A stretch of 64,000 nt of DNA from Scytalidium lignicola (GCA_002812745.2 NCSJ02000185.1:1-64000), one strand, 5' to 3'; positions 21,876-32,979 are shown, numbered from the stretch's first letter. The notes: generated from the sequence alone by a model not told the origin. A program made the numbers and translations.

Positions 21876-21883
21876 TTGAACAC
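21876..21883 (+). other. Candidate self-priming primer-binding site
   Basis: TTGAACAC begins two bases after the 5' LTR and is exactly complementary to GTGTTCAA at 21739-21746, near the predicted 5' end of the transcript. This arrangement is that of Tf1/sushi-type chromoviruses, which prime minus-strand synthesis with their own folded mRNA rather than a tRNA. The match is 8 bp, so coincidence is possible. Confidence 0.5.
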
Positions 21884-21891
21884 CACCTATC

Positions 21892-23229
21892 TTGATAAAT
21901 CAGGATTTGGAAACAGACACACCGGTAGATAACAATAACGAACAGCTTGTAGAAGGTTCTGAAGAAGGCTCTGAGGAAGAATCTGAAGAGGGATCTGAGG
22001 AAGTATCTGAGGAAAGTTCAGAAGATAGTTCTGAAGAAGATCAAGGTGAGAATCAGACTATCGAGGAAACTAACATCCAGGAAGGAGTGTTAGAAGAAGT
22101 TGTTATGTTATCAAAGCAATCTACAAGGTTAACAGAAGGATTAACTGTTGGAGAATCGTCAAGAGCTTCGGGGAAGAAGCTAGCACTTCCATTACCTAAA
22201 CCTAAGACGGAACTAGTTTAAGTATCAAGAGTTTCAAGCCTGGACCTTGATCTAGACTTGGAACCAGAAAACGACGTTGAACAAATTCCAATGGCAACAC
22301 TTAGAGAAGTCAAAATCGCTAGGCTAGACTTGTTTTATGGGGATAGAAAGAAGCTTAAGGTGTATCTTGCTTAGACAGGAACTTATTTAGTATTAAATGA
22401 TCACTTGTTGCTTGGAGACACATATAAGGTTCTGTGGGCGTCGATGTATCTGAGAGGGGTGGCTAAGATGTGGTTTCAACCCTTTAAAGATGAGTAGTTT
22501 GTGACGAACAGAGAAATGACGAACTAGAGAGTAAGAAATATTATTGGAAGTTAGGAAAACTATATGGGTGAACTTAAACGCTTGTATAGGGATGTTGACA
22601 AGAAAAGGAATGTTAAAAGATGCCTAGCTCATCTTAGACAAACCAAAAGCCCTAGTGAATATGTAATGCTTTATTGCTAGCATGTAGTATTGGTCAATTG
22701 AGGAGAGGAAGTGTACATACATCAGTTTAGGATTGGTCTGAAGGACTTGATCAAAGAGGAATTATACTAACGACTGGCTGTTAAAACACTAGATGCTCTC
22801 ATTGACTTGTTTATCAAGATCAGGAATGAATAATACAAGATGATCTTGGACAAAAAGGGTGGATCTTACTTCAACAGAAGAAAGACTGATAGAAGGAAGG
22901 ATTGAGGGGACCTTATGGAGTTGGATACTATAAAGAAAGCAAAAACCTTCAAAGGGAAAGGAAAGAAACACTTTGAAGGAAAAAGCAAGAAAGGAAATTC
23001 CTTTGGAATTTCCCCTGAGGAACTTGACAAGAGAAGAAAAAACAAGTTATACTTTAAGTATGGACTTCCTGGACATATGGCTAACACTTATAAGAAAGAC
23101 AACAAGTTGAGTTCGTTAGTTAAAGTTAGGGCTATGAGAATTCTAAGAATCATGGATATCTTGTCAGAGTCTTCAGAAGAGGAAAGCTCAGACAAGGGAA
23201 GGAACTCCTTGGAGGAAGAAGAGGAATGA
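21892..23229 (+). pseudogene. Degenerate gag
   Basis: The N-terminal part is an acidic Glu/Ser repeat (about 21950-22040). The capsid-like region has WFQPF and IGLKDLIKEEL-type segments, and a basic tail (KGKGKKHFEGKSKKG) leads to a zinc knuckle at 23047-23094. All three Cys of the CCHC knuckle read as Tyr (LYFKYGLPGHMANTYKK), each explained by one G-to-A change. At least eight in-frame stops lie between 22219 and 22910. Non-functional. Confidence 0.8.
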
Positions 23230-23979
23230 CTGAATTTGGTAATTATACCAGAGATCACTGTTGAAACTGACACAGATGAGATGGTAATGACAAGGATCCT
23301 GGAAATAGGTTCTGTACTAATGAGAAGGACTTGGTGTAGGGAACACCCTTGGAATCAAGGAGAGGTTGTTAGCTTAAATAGATGGAGATTTATGCTAGGA
23401 GTCAGTGGAATCTGGATGATCATGCTGGTGGAGTTTGAGGTTATACTGACAAAGCAGTATTTTGTTTTTGGAGAATTATTAGTCTTGAAATATTACCTCA
23501 TGATTAGCATGAGAAGGTTAAGAGGATAGGAGATCCTGGACAGGAGCTAACTTTATAGAACTGTGTGGTAGGAAGAAGTGACTGTTAAGGAATGAGAACT
23601 TGATCTTGAAGATCTTACTTTGGTCTATAAGACTAATTTACAAAGTATTGTTATAAAGAAAGGATTGTGCAAAATCCTCTTATTAGTGGAAAGGACTTGA
23701 ATCTAAGATGATTTTGATCAGATGCCTAAGGATGCTTGGATAGTAATTGAAGAAGAGCTAAGCTATGTTATGTAAGGGTAATATAACGTTTAACATGAAG
23801 GACTTTTGATGATAACTTTTTAACAAGACTGTTTGGAAGTAAAAATACAGTATAGAGAAATCTAGGGTTTAGGAAAGTTAATAGAACAACTACTAGAAGT
23901 TGAATAATATTATGCTTAACAAGAATGAAAAGAACTGGTTAAGATTGTTGTTGAACAAGTTAACTAGGATGAGGAAGCT

Positions 23980-26900
23980 TTGCTTACAGTTAATGAACTA
24001 AAAGAAGATTCATTACCTTTGGAAGCATTGATTGTGTTACCAGGAGAGGATGAATTATTACAAGGAATCAATGAACAGTTCAACCAGGAAGTAGTAGTGT
24101 ACCCTTTGAATTTTGTAGAAAGAATTCTTATAGTAAATGATGTTTTTATCATTGAAATAAGGGAATATCTTGGAAATGAAATGGTAGAATGGGTATAAGA
24201 TGTACATGCCTTTATAAACGATAGAAGCTCAGATGGACTAAGATTGTGAAATCTTAGCGAAAGACAAGTAGTATTATTTGAGAAACTTCAGGAAAACGCC
24301 GAAGATCTTGAAATTGGAGATGACATGTCAGTTGACAGTGTTGGAAATGTTAATCTTTATTCTATGAACAGTGAAAGTTCATTATATATTAATATAACAT
24401 TGTATGGAAAGCTAGTAAAGGCTTTGATCGATTTAGGAGTTGAAAGGAATTTTATCAGTGAATAAGTCATAAAATGACTTGGACTTAGTATAAGAGTCAA
24501 AGACAATAGTTATCTAATATCATTAGTAAATGGTACTAAGGTTCAAAAGCATGTTGATGTTTAAACTCAAAACTTAAATATGAAGTATAGCAAAAGTTAC
24601 TAAGAAAGGATATCTTTTGATGTTATAAGGTTAAGAACATATCAAGTTATATTAGGAATTGAATGGATGAGAAAGTATAATCTAATAATTGATTGAAGAA
24701 CAAGTATGATTATCTTCTTAGAAGAAACTATGTCTTTAGGAGTTGTTTATGTTGATGAAACTATGAAATATATTCCTGAGGAATATTATAAATGGCTAGA
24801 GTTATTCACAAAAAGACTTGATGATTCGGCTTTACCTGAGTATAAACCATAGGATCATAAGATAAAGCTTAAAGAAGGGTTTAGACTAGCTTATAGACTA
24901 ATTTATCAAACAACTTTTGCCGAGGATGAGGTGATGAAAAAATGGTTGTTTGAGAAAATGGTGCTTAGAGGTTTGTACAAAGAAGGTTATAGTAAAGCCA
25001 GAGTATCACTGCATTATGTGAAGAAAGGAGATAATCTGTTAAGATGACCTTGTGGTAACTACAAACACTTGAATAGTAGAACTGAGAAAGACTAATACCC
25101 CTTACCGTTGATAGATTTAATGATGGATAAGTTGAAAGGAGTTATCATATTCACTAAACTAGACTTATGGTCAGTATTTAATCTAGTTAGGATTAAAAGA
25201 GGTGACGAATAGAAAGTTGTTATTCGAATAAAATACAGATTATTTAAGTTATTGATTATGACATTTAGTATGACTAATACTCTAGTAACATAACAAAGAA
25301 TGATGGACTGAATATTAGAAAAATATTTGGAGAAATTCATAATGGTATATCTTGACAATATAATCATATACTCAAAGAGTATCAAAGAACATACAGAGTA
25401 TGTCAAGCTTGTTCTACAAGTGTTGTAAGAGGCAGGATTGTATTGTAAACTGGTAAAATGTGAATTTTACAAGGAATAAGTTCAGTTCTTAGGACATTGT
25501 ATTTCTGGAGAAAGAATAGAAACCTTTGATGACAAGATTTAAGTGATTAAAAAATAGGAACTACTTAAGACTGTTAAACAATTACAGAGTTTCTTAAGGT
25601 TGGCTAATTATTACTGAAGATTTGTAAAAGACTATTCTAAGATCTTTGTACTATTGACTGAACTTACAAAGAAGGATCAAGCCTATGAATGGAATGATGT
25701 TATGAAGGAAGTATTCTAAAGCATTAAGGATGCCTTTGTGAAAGGAGATTTCTTGGGAATCTTTAATCTAGAGAAAGGAATAAGAATTGAAACTAATGCC
25801 TCTGATGTAGCATTAAGAGTTGTGCTATTGTAATCATAGCAGATCAGTAAACAACATTACCAAGTACCATTAGCATTTTGGTCAAGAAAGTTAAATGTTA
25901 TTGAAAGAAATTATCAGACATCGGATAAGGAGATGTTAACTATCGTAAAAGTTTTGAAGCATTGGAGAGTGTATGTTGTTGGATCTAGTAAGACAGTTAA
26001 TATACTTTCAGATCACTATAACCTCTAATACTTCATGACAACCAAGCAGTTGAATGTTAGACAAGCATGATGAGTAGAAAAACTGTCTGAATATGATTTT
26101 AAGATTACTCATGTTAAAGGTGAAGATAATAGGAGAGCAAATGCTTTAAGTTGGAAACCTGAGTACTTAACCAAGGAAAAGGAGGAAAGTGAACTTATAT
26201 TAAAGGAAGATGAGAGTGGATTCCTGGTATACAATAAAGGGCAACTTATGGCTATCATAGTAATAACAAACAAACATTGGGCTGATCAAATTAGTAAAGT
26301 AACCAAGAGGGAAAGGGGGTAGAATGCTTTATTAGACATGACCAAGGGCAAGTAGGAAAGAATCGAAAACATTTGGTATAAGAACAAGAGACTATATATA
26401 TCAATGAAATTGGCAGAAGAGTTTGTCAGGGAACAGTATGGTTTGTTATATAATAGATATATGGGAATAGCCTGATGTTATTATCAAATCAATAAGGATT
26501 ACTTTATTGTGAAACTATGATTGATAGTTAAGAAAGTAATCGTGGAATGTGAAATCTATGGGAAGGCTAAGAATCCTAGGAGGAAGCCTTGGGGACAATT
26601 ATATCTTACACAGATATCTGACAATCCATGAGAACTAATCGGATAGGATTTTATTATGAAACTACTGGTTTCTACAGATCATACGACAAAGGTTGAGTAT
26701 GACTCCATCTTTGTGGTAATTGAACATTGTACTAATTATGCAACATTTGAACTATTCAAGAAGACTTGAGGAGTAGAAGAGGTAGCTAATATATTCTTAT
26801 GAAGAATAATGTCTTAATGGGGATTGCTAAAACAGATAATCTTTGATAAAGATATTAGATTTATATCTAAGTTTTGGGAAACATTAATAGTAAGAATAAG

Positions 26901-27669
26901 AGTTAAAAGGAAATTGTCAACAGTATAATACTTACAAACTGATGGAAAAATAGAATGTTTGAACAGATGGTTAGAGGGATACCTCAGATGTTATGTCAAT
27001 TATGATTAAGATAATTAAGTTGATTACTTGCCGATGGTAAAGATAATGTATAATGGTGTATTATATGAATCAACCAAGATCACTTTATTTTATATGAACT
27101 ATGGACAGGAATTAGAAGGGTTTTACACTGGACTGGAATTAGAATCTACAAGTGAATCAGCAGAGATTTGTGTAAAACAGATGGAAGAAATGCAAGAAAG
27201 GATTAGGAACTCATTTTAATATATTAAGGAAAGAATGAAGAAGTACTATGATCGTGGACGCTTAATGGAATTAGTGTACAAAAAAGGGGATAAAGTTTAT
27301 CTTCTTAGAAGAAATATCAAAACAACAAGATTAAGTGATAAACTAAACTAGGTGAAGATGGGACTATATGAAATCAAAGAAGTTTATGGACCTTTAACAT
27401 ACAAATTAAAATTATTAGCAATAGTTAAGATATATCTTGTTTTCTATGTTTTACTTCTTAAACTTATACTTGAAAACGCTTAAACACTGATGTTAAAGGA
27501 AGTTGATCTGGAAAGAGAATACAAAGTTGAAAAAATTATCAGTTATAGGATGTATTATAGGAAACTGTAATACTTGGTTAAATGGATAGGATATCCAGAG
27601 AGTGAGAATGGATGGGAACTTACTTTTAACCTTATGAGTTGTGAGGAGTTACTAAAGGCATATCGCTAA
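23980..27669 (+). pseudogene. Degenerate pol: RT, RNase H, integrase, chromodomain
   Basis: Reading through stops, the order is: aspartic protease-like segment (~24380-24720), reverse transcriptase (~24840-25420), RNase H (~25770-26150; NYQTSDKEMLTIV), integrase (~26270-27000; FDKDIRF, YLQTDGKIECLNRWLEGYLR) and a C-terminal chromodomain (~27520-27665; YLVKWIGYPESENGW). The RT active site reads YLDNIIIYS at 25345-25371, with Asn in place of the second catalytic Asp. Other changes (Trp to stop, Ala to Val, Arg to Trp, Gly to Arg) are C-to-T and G-to-A on both strands, as in RIP. Cannot encode an active polyprotein. Confidence 0.88.
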
Positions 27670-27676
27670 ACTCATC

Positions 27677-27943
27677 CTAGAATGGATTTCCAGGTGATGG
27701 AATTGTAAGGTTGGAAAAGAAGGGGTTGGCAACAGAGGAAGAAGCCTTGCTTGCATAGGCAGAACACGACTCTTCAGACAGTTTTTCTTGCCTCTCTTTC
27801 TCTTCTGCAACGTTGAGTTCGTCCAAATACTTCAGGCTATGCCAGGCTATTTTATTCTTTTGTTGTTGAAGAAGAGCTTGTTGCTTTTGTAAACGAAGGA
27901 TTTTGGCCATGGCTTTTTCTTCTTCTGCTTGTAGTCTGTCCAT
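27677..27943 (-). CDS. Antisense coiled-coil ORF within retroelement (88 aa)
   Basis: On the opposite strand to pol, between the chromodomain and the 3' LTR, an ATG frame of 88 aa is fully open. Residues ~5-60 form a charged coiled coil: EEEKAMAKILRLQKQQ, then KYLDELNVAEEKERQEK; the tail is Ser/Pro-rich. The pattern (basic R/Q-rich helix, then LDEL and an E-rich helix) resembles short coiled-coil ORFs carried antisense by some fungal Gypsy-type elements, a family link recalled rather than tested. In-frame TTG would extend it by four codons; a stop precedes that. The contrast with the ruined sense frames is striking. Function unknown. Confidence 0.55.
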   Translation of the reverse strand: MDRLQAEEEKAMAKILRLQKQQALLQQQKNKIAWHSLKYLDELNVAEEKERQEKLSEESCSAYASKASSSVANPFFSNLTIPSPGNPF

Positions 27944-28293
27944 GGATTTTTCCAAGGACTTTTAGTCCTAGGAACAGGGAATGTTCTTATCCTAAGAATT
28001 AGAAGACACATCGCAAGAACACTTTGTGTGTACATACTCAGAACATCACGAGGACTTCAAGAAGTTTACAATGCACTTTCGGTTCTCCTTGGAATAATAA
28101 GAACAAGGATCCATACTATTGCTAATATCCTCAATAGTCAAAGCAAGAATAACCCTCTTTCTTTTCTTTCTCTCGGGATCAGAAGGAAGGAAGGGGCAAG
28201 AATGCTTTGGGGGTATGTTGAAGAAAGAAAGGGATTGACGAACGAACGAAATAATTCATGACAACGAGTTAAGCGTCAGGGTGACGCTAGTGC

Positions 28294-28306
28294 AGAAAGG
28301 GGATAA
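28294..28306 (+). other. Polypurine tract
   Basis: AGAAAGGGGATAA immediately precedes the 3' LTR, where plus-strand synthesis of an LTR element is primed. The tract is intact except for the single T. Confidence 0.7.
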
Positions 28307-28649
28307 TGTTACGGGTTTTACCTAACAAGCTGATTGGTGTAGGCCTGAGGCTCAGTACAGAGAAGATGTACATAGAGAACCTAACAATCAGAGGTCACGT
28401 GATGGAGTCCTAGGATCCTTGGAGGACTCCAGAGGACTCCCAGGACTCCAAAGGGTCCAGCAGGATTTCATTATCTATATAAGCACACTGTAGGAACATG
28501 AGAGTAGACTCCTTGTGTTCAACCTAAATACATTACTAGACCCTACCTTGGATTTAGCCGCTTGCTTGTGTGTCACACGTTTCCGTTGTCCCTGAACATC
28601 TACCTTACCCTTGGCTATCCAGTGACCTGGATGGCGTAGTTTTGTAACA
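28307..28649 (+). repeat. 3' LTR (343 bp)
   Basis: Same length and ends as the 5' LTR, ~98.5% identical by eye. It has A where the 5' copy has G in CTC(A/G)GTACAG, and C or G at the other four variable sites. Confidence 0.95.
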
Positions 28650-29401
28650 TAATACTACTTTTGTAAAGTCAAGTATTAACCTTTATAATCACCTTAGAGT
28701 TCTATGTTATAATACTAACCATAGTCTTTGTACAGAAAGAATAGCATGTAATGCAATGGTATATACACTAGGTAAGTTATAAGGATCTTTATTAAGTTAA
28801 ACTCCCTTATAACCTCATTACAACCTACAAGGATAATATCCTAGGATTTATACACATTGGTTTCGTCTAGAAGAATGCTAGTGATTTCCATACTAGTCAA
28901 GAGGTTTATACAACCCTAGTGGTAATCTCCTTCTAATACTAATTCTATTCGAAGGTTCAATGTCAACCAAAACCTAGCCGGTTAAACTACTATACGTTTA
29001 ACAACTATCATATATATACCAATAAAAGGACTATAGTCCATAAGCATGATATGAAGATTACAAAGTAAACAACAGTCCAATCCTGGCTGTCAGTCCAATT
29101 AAATGTCCATAGCATACATAGAATCACGGAAAAACAACTAAGCAAAGGCCAGAACTGTTCCAGGAGCTTCTTGTAAAGGCCCTTGTAAGTAATATAAATT
29201 GCCATGAATTGAAAAGCAAGTAATTCTAGGTCCTCTCTCATTTACTCACTTATCTTTATTATAACTCATAGATATAAAGGCTAGTGTTGAATTATATTAC
29301 TGCATACAAGCACAAAATGCCAATGCTCTTGGATTGTCATCCATAAACAGCTTTTCAAGAAGATCTGGTGGTTTATAGAAAGGTAACAATTCTGTACATT
29401 C
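28650..29401. other. AT-rich flank of the retroelement
   Basis: No gene. I looked for the missing N-terminal part of the Pogo-type transposase on the minus strand and did not recognise it. The right flank of the LTR element may thus not be the original continuation of the left flank. The segment is old AT-rich DNA with scattered stops. Confidence 0.4.
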
Positions 29402-29983
29402 TTACTTGCAATACCACATAAAGCCTTCCCCCGGCCAATGGAGTGTTAAACAGTCTGTAAAAACCTTAGTCAGGGTGCCTATGAAGTAAGAGGGGGCAAG
29501 AACAAACGACGATATAAAGCTGAGTAGTTCCTGTCTTAAGCAACCCCTATAAGGCAGTTCTTCAACGGCCATACTAGAAGGTACTTCACCTAGCACAACT
29601 GGTTCTAGTACCACTGAAACTCTCTTAAGCGGCTGTACAGAAGGAGAAACTAGTGTTAATGCTAAATCATGTTCAGCCGGCCATACAACTGCCAAATGAT
29701 CAAAACGACATCGTTTACAGCCTCAAGCAAGAGGATTCGCTGACTGTCGAGTTTGCCGTGGAGTGTTAACATCAATTTCCACAAGAACATGTTGATTTCG
29801 TTAGTATTCCTAATAGAAAAGATAAGCAGCCGGCCGTAAAATCAGGCAAGCACATACCTTACAAGGAGAACATGTTGAGTAGAAACCATGACCACCAAGC
29901 TGTCTTTTGAATAAATTGGACGGCCGATAATGCTGACAGACCGTACAATATGCTGTCGGAGAGGCAGAAGGGTTAGAAGGCAT
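29402..29983 (-). pseudogene. Broken two-exon CxxC zinc-binding gene
   Basis: Exon 1 (29983-29858, ATG start) encodes 42 aa with YCTVCQHYRPSNLF and GFYSTCSPCK, a CxxC...CxxC zinc ribbon-like motif. It ends in a GTATGT donor. A TACTAAC branch point and a CAG acceptor at 29744 follow, keeping frame. Exon 2 starts SANPLA, then TGA at 29725-29723, then GCKRCRFDHLAVVWPAEHD and about 100 further codons to TAA at 29402. CGA-to-TGA would explain the stop. A GTAAG at the end could be another donor. The family is unknown; similar CxxC N-termini occur in repetitive fungal proteins, which fits its place in the repeat island. Confidence 0.4.
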
Positions 29984-30648
29984 GTAGCTTCATGATACAA
30001 ACGTTACTTACAATATACAGAACGTATAACAGAGTAAAAGAGATATAAAACTGTTGTACGGACGGGAAAGACAAGTACCTTGCAGGAGAACGAAAAAACC
30101 AACTGTAAATCAACCCGCATATCCTAACTACCAATAGAACCAATTAAATACATACTAAAAGCAAAGTGTAAACAACAATCGTACGGGAAAGCGTGTTTTT
30201 GCGCATGCCCATAACGTTACGGAGATTAATCGAACAGTTGATCGAACGTTGATCAAGGGGGGAAAAGGGGGCGGTGGTCCGTACTACACTATGATAGGCT
30301 GAAAACCAGCCAATCAAACCACCGGAAATGGCATTTCGCAGCCAATGGGAATCGACTTTTAGAAGTACTTTTACGTAAGCGATCCACAATGTTTTCCATA
30401 CTATATAGATAGTTAACCACGTTCAACTAAAGTCAAAATTATCTAGCATGCGCACAGACCATAGTTAAAGTGGTTTCAGGGGTCATCCCGAAAACGCGTC
30501 GCGCCCTCTACACGACGTGTTTGCGTGAATGACGTTCATGAAGCACTCTACGTGATAACGTCGCAACGACAACTCTTCATATCAATTCAATATATCATTG
30601 CTTTACAAGCTCAAAAAATGGCGAATATAAAAAANGGAAAAGCCTGAG
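29984..30648. other. Intergenic, promoter of CMR1
   Basis: It holds the 5' region of CMR1 and the upstream side of the broken minus-strand gene. GC rises near 30480-30560 (CG-rich, with ACGCGT). An N lies at 30635 in an A run just before the start codon; a nearby ATG at 30618 is out of frame or followed closely by a stop. Confidence 0.5.
30494..30499. promoter_or_regulatory. MCB-like ACGCGT element
   Basis: The palindrome ACGCGT in AAAACGCGTCGCG lies 150 bp upstream of the CMR1 start. ACGCGT is the MBF binding site of S-phase genes in yeasts. CMR1/WDR76 proteins act on chromatin during replication stress, so cell-cycle control is plausible. A single 6 bp match is weak evidence. Confidence 0.4.
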
Positions 30649-32225
30649 ATGAGCGCGTTCGAGCGCAAAAGATTGGAGAATATAGCTGCCAATCAGGCGT
30701 TGTTGAAAGATCTGAGTACCACAGCTAGCAAGATCATTCCAAAGCAATCACCAAAGCCAAGATCATCGACACCTCGGAAGAAGACCACTCCAGTTAAGAG
30801 AGAGGTGGTTCGACCAACGCGCCAAAGCTCCCGACTAGCTGGAGTTCAACCAGAGAGCGAAGCAGCGAAGCGCAAAGCAGAGGTTAACGAAGAGTTCGCG
30901 AAGGAACAAGCCCGTGCAAAAAGACTAAGAGTTGTGGGAGATCTTAATATTAACGATATTGTGGCCGAGGGCAAAAAATGGCAGAGGGGAGAAGACTTTC
31001 TGTCTGGGATTATGAGGGGTGCACAACCCAATCATCGGACTTTCACCGAGGACGACATAAAAGAGACTACAGATGAGGGCTTGAAGAAGCTAAGAAAACA
31101 AATGAGTGGATTGTCAATGTATGAAGGATGGGAACCAAATCGTAAGTGCTATCTTTCAAGGCCTTAGGTCATGTGCTGAGACTTGGATTAGAAATCAAGA
31201 TCACTCCCGAAAGAGTATACTGTCTCGGATTCCATCCGACGGAGGATAAGCCTATCATATTTGCTGGCGATAAGATGGGAAATTTAGGTATATTTGATGC
31301 TTCTCAAACAGTACCTGAGGAGAAAGCTGGAGAAGACGAGGACGAGGAAGCTGCCGACATTCCGGAGCCGGCAATCACTGCATATAAGGTTCACTCGAGA
31401 ACTATATCATCATTTGTCTTCCCATCAGATGGGAATTCTCTATTCTCTGCATCATATGACTCCTCAGTTAGGAAATTAGACTTACAAAAAGGCGTTGCCG
31501 TTGAAGTTTTCGCCCCGGAATCTATTGACACGGATATGCCTATTTCAGGAATAGCTATTCCACAAACAGATCCAAATACACTTTATTTCTCTACATTAGA
31601 AGGATCATTCGGCCGGCACGATCTACGCACTCCTTCTGATACACAAATATGGGAATTGACGGACAAGAAAATAGGTGGCTTCTCCTTACACCCGCTTTAT
31701 CCTCACCTCTTTGCAACGGCTTCCCTAGATCGAATGTTGAAGATATGGGATCTGCGGAATATTAAAGGCAGAGGATCCGAAAAACGTCCTGCTTTGCTCG
31801 GAGAGCATGAATCACGTTTATCAGTATCTCATGCCTCCTGGTCAGCTGCGGGCCATGTAGCAACTTCATCCTATGACGATACTGTCAAAATCTACTCTTT
31901 CCCTAATGCTGGTTCTTGGAAGACCGGTCATGAGCTTGACAAGAAAGCTATGACTCCCTCAGCTACTATCAGACACAATAACCAGACTGGCCGTTGGGTG
32001 ACTATACTTAAACCTCAATGGCAGGAACAGCCTGAGGATGGCATTCAGAAGTTCGTCATTGGGAATATGAACAGATTTGTTGATGTATATGCGAGTGACG
32101 GAGAACAGTTAGCTCAGCTCGGTGGTGATGGAGTTACTGCTGTACCGGCGGTGGCACATTTTCACCGCACAAAACCCTGGGTGGCAGGTGGTACTGCCAG
32201 TGGAAAGCTGTGTCTTTGGATGTGA
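30649..32225 (+). CDS. CMR1: DNA damage-binding WD-repeat protein Cmr1
   Basis: Two exons (30649-31141 and 31192-32225), 508 aa; intron 50 bp, GTAAGT donor. The N-terminus has the family signature [19 protein letters not shown], then a basic region with RQSSRLAG. After [20 protein letters not shown] the chain folds as a WD40 propeller. Recognisable blades include [55 protein letters not shown] and the last [14 protein letters not shown]. An acidic insert (EDEDEEAAD) lies between the first blades. Cmr1 (WDR76 in animals) is a nuclear chromatin-associated protein that gathers with misfolded proteins in intranuclear sites under replication stress. Length fits yeast Cmr1 (~520 aa). Confidence 0.93.
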
Positions 32226-32979
32226 GCATGTTTTGAAGCCTTTGCAAGGGGCGATGTCGACAGTGACATATGCGAATCACCTCGGAACTTCCGGATTCTT
32301 GAAAGGACATCTGACCGCATTTTATGTACACGTATCTATCTGTATTATGACATGGCGAAGGTTGATCGGTCAGGTGTTAGTATGATGCAGCAATATCCGG
32401 AAACTGGGGAATAGGGCTCAAACCCGCTATAGAATGGTGAACTAAAAGAATAATTTGATCAATTAGGGGGGCAAATGTGTGGTGCGCATCATTATATCTC
32501 GAGGTTTTATAGGCTTTCGGAAGTTAGTAAGCATCTAGAGTTCCTTAACTACATCGGTTGTTGTACTCAGGCACCGTAATTAGCACTATCTAACGTATCT
32601 GTGACGTCTTTGTTGTGGTTCGTGGTCCAATTTGGCTAAGTTCTAGTATTGGCTGGAATTAAAGCTTTGTCGGTTCAACTACAAATACAACTAATCTGTA
32701 AAGCTGGGGTTGCTTCTAGAATGCTGTGCATTGCCACTATCTTTTCTCATCATTTTCCTGCTTCTTAGCATCGGACTGTTACATGTGATAGGAGGCACCT
32801 GTGACCCCGGTCACCGTCACAGGGCTTGGCGTCCTCGGAAGTTGCTGAACCTAAACCTCTTATCGATAGTACTACTGTAGGTACGATAACTTCCACCAAC
32901 AGCTGAGCATCCACGCAAGGCCCATCTGCACGTCTTCCCAACGTAACCTTTGCGTTGTTCACCAACAACAAACCTTGTC
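32226..32979. other. Intergenic between CMR1 and ATG26
   Basis: It contains the CMR1 3' flank and the ATG26 promoter. The last 150 bp before the ATG26 ATG is pyrimidine/purine mixed, without a clear TATA. No coding frame is supported. Confidence 0.5.

Larger units (their letters stand above)
21531..28649 (+). mobile_element. Chromodomain Ty3/Gypsy retrotransposon (chromovirus), 7119 bp
   Basis: Complete LTR-to-LTR element: 343 bp LTRs, gag, pol in the order protease-RT-RNase H-integrase-chromodomain, primer site, polypurine tract. It is inserted in, or adjoins, the Pogo-type transposase relic. No 4-6 bp target duplication is visible (CTTAG before, TAATA after). Gag-pol is destroyed by dozens of stops and RIP-type substitutions, yet the LTRs differ at just five sites, all transitions. 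The 3' segment 27677-28306 and both LTRs have clearly higher GC than the pol body. The antisense ORF at 27677-27943 is intact. Confidence 0.93.

Noticed and set aside
22789..23273. Minus-strand frames opposite gag
   Set aside because: Reverse complements of the Lys/Glu-rich gag region; no ATG-supported gene.
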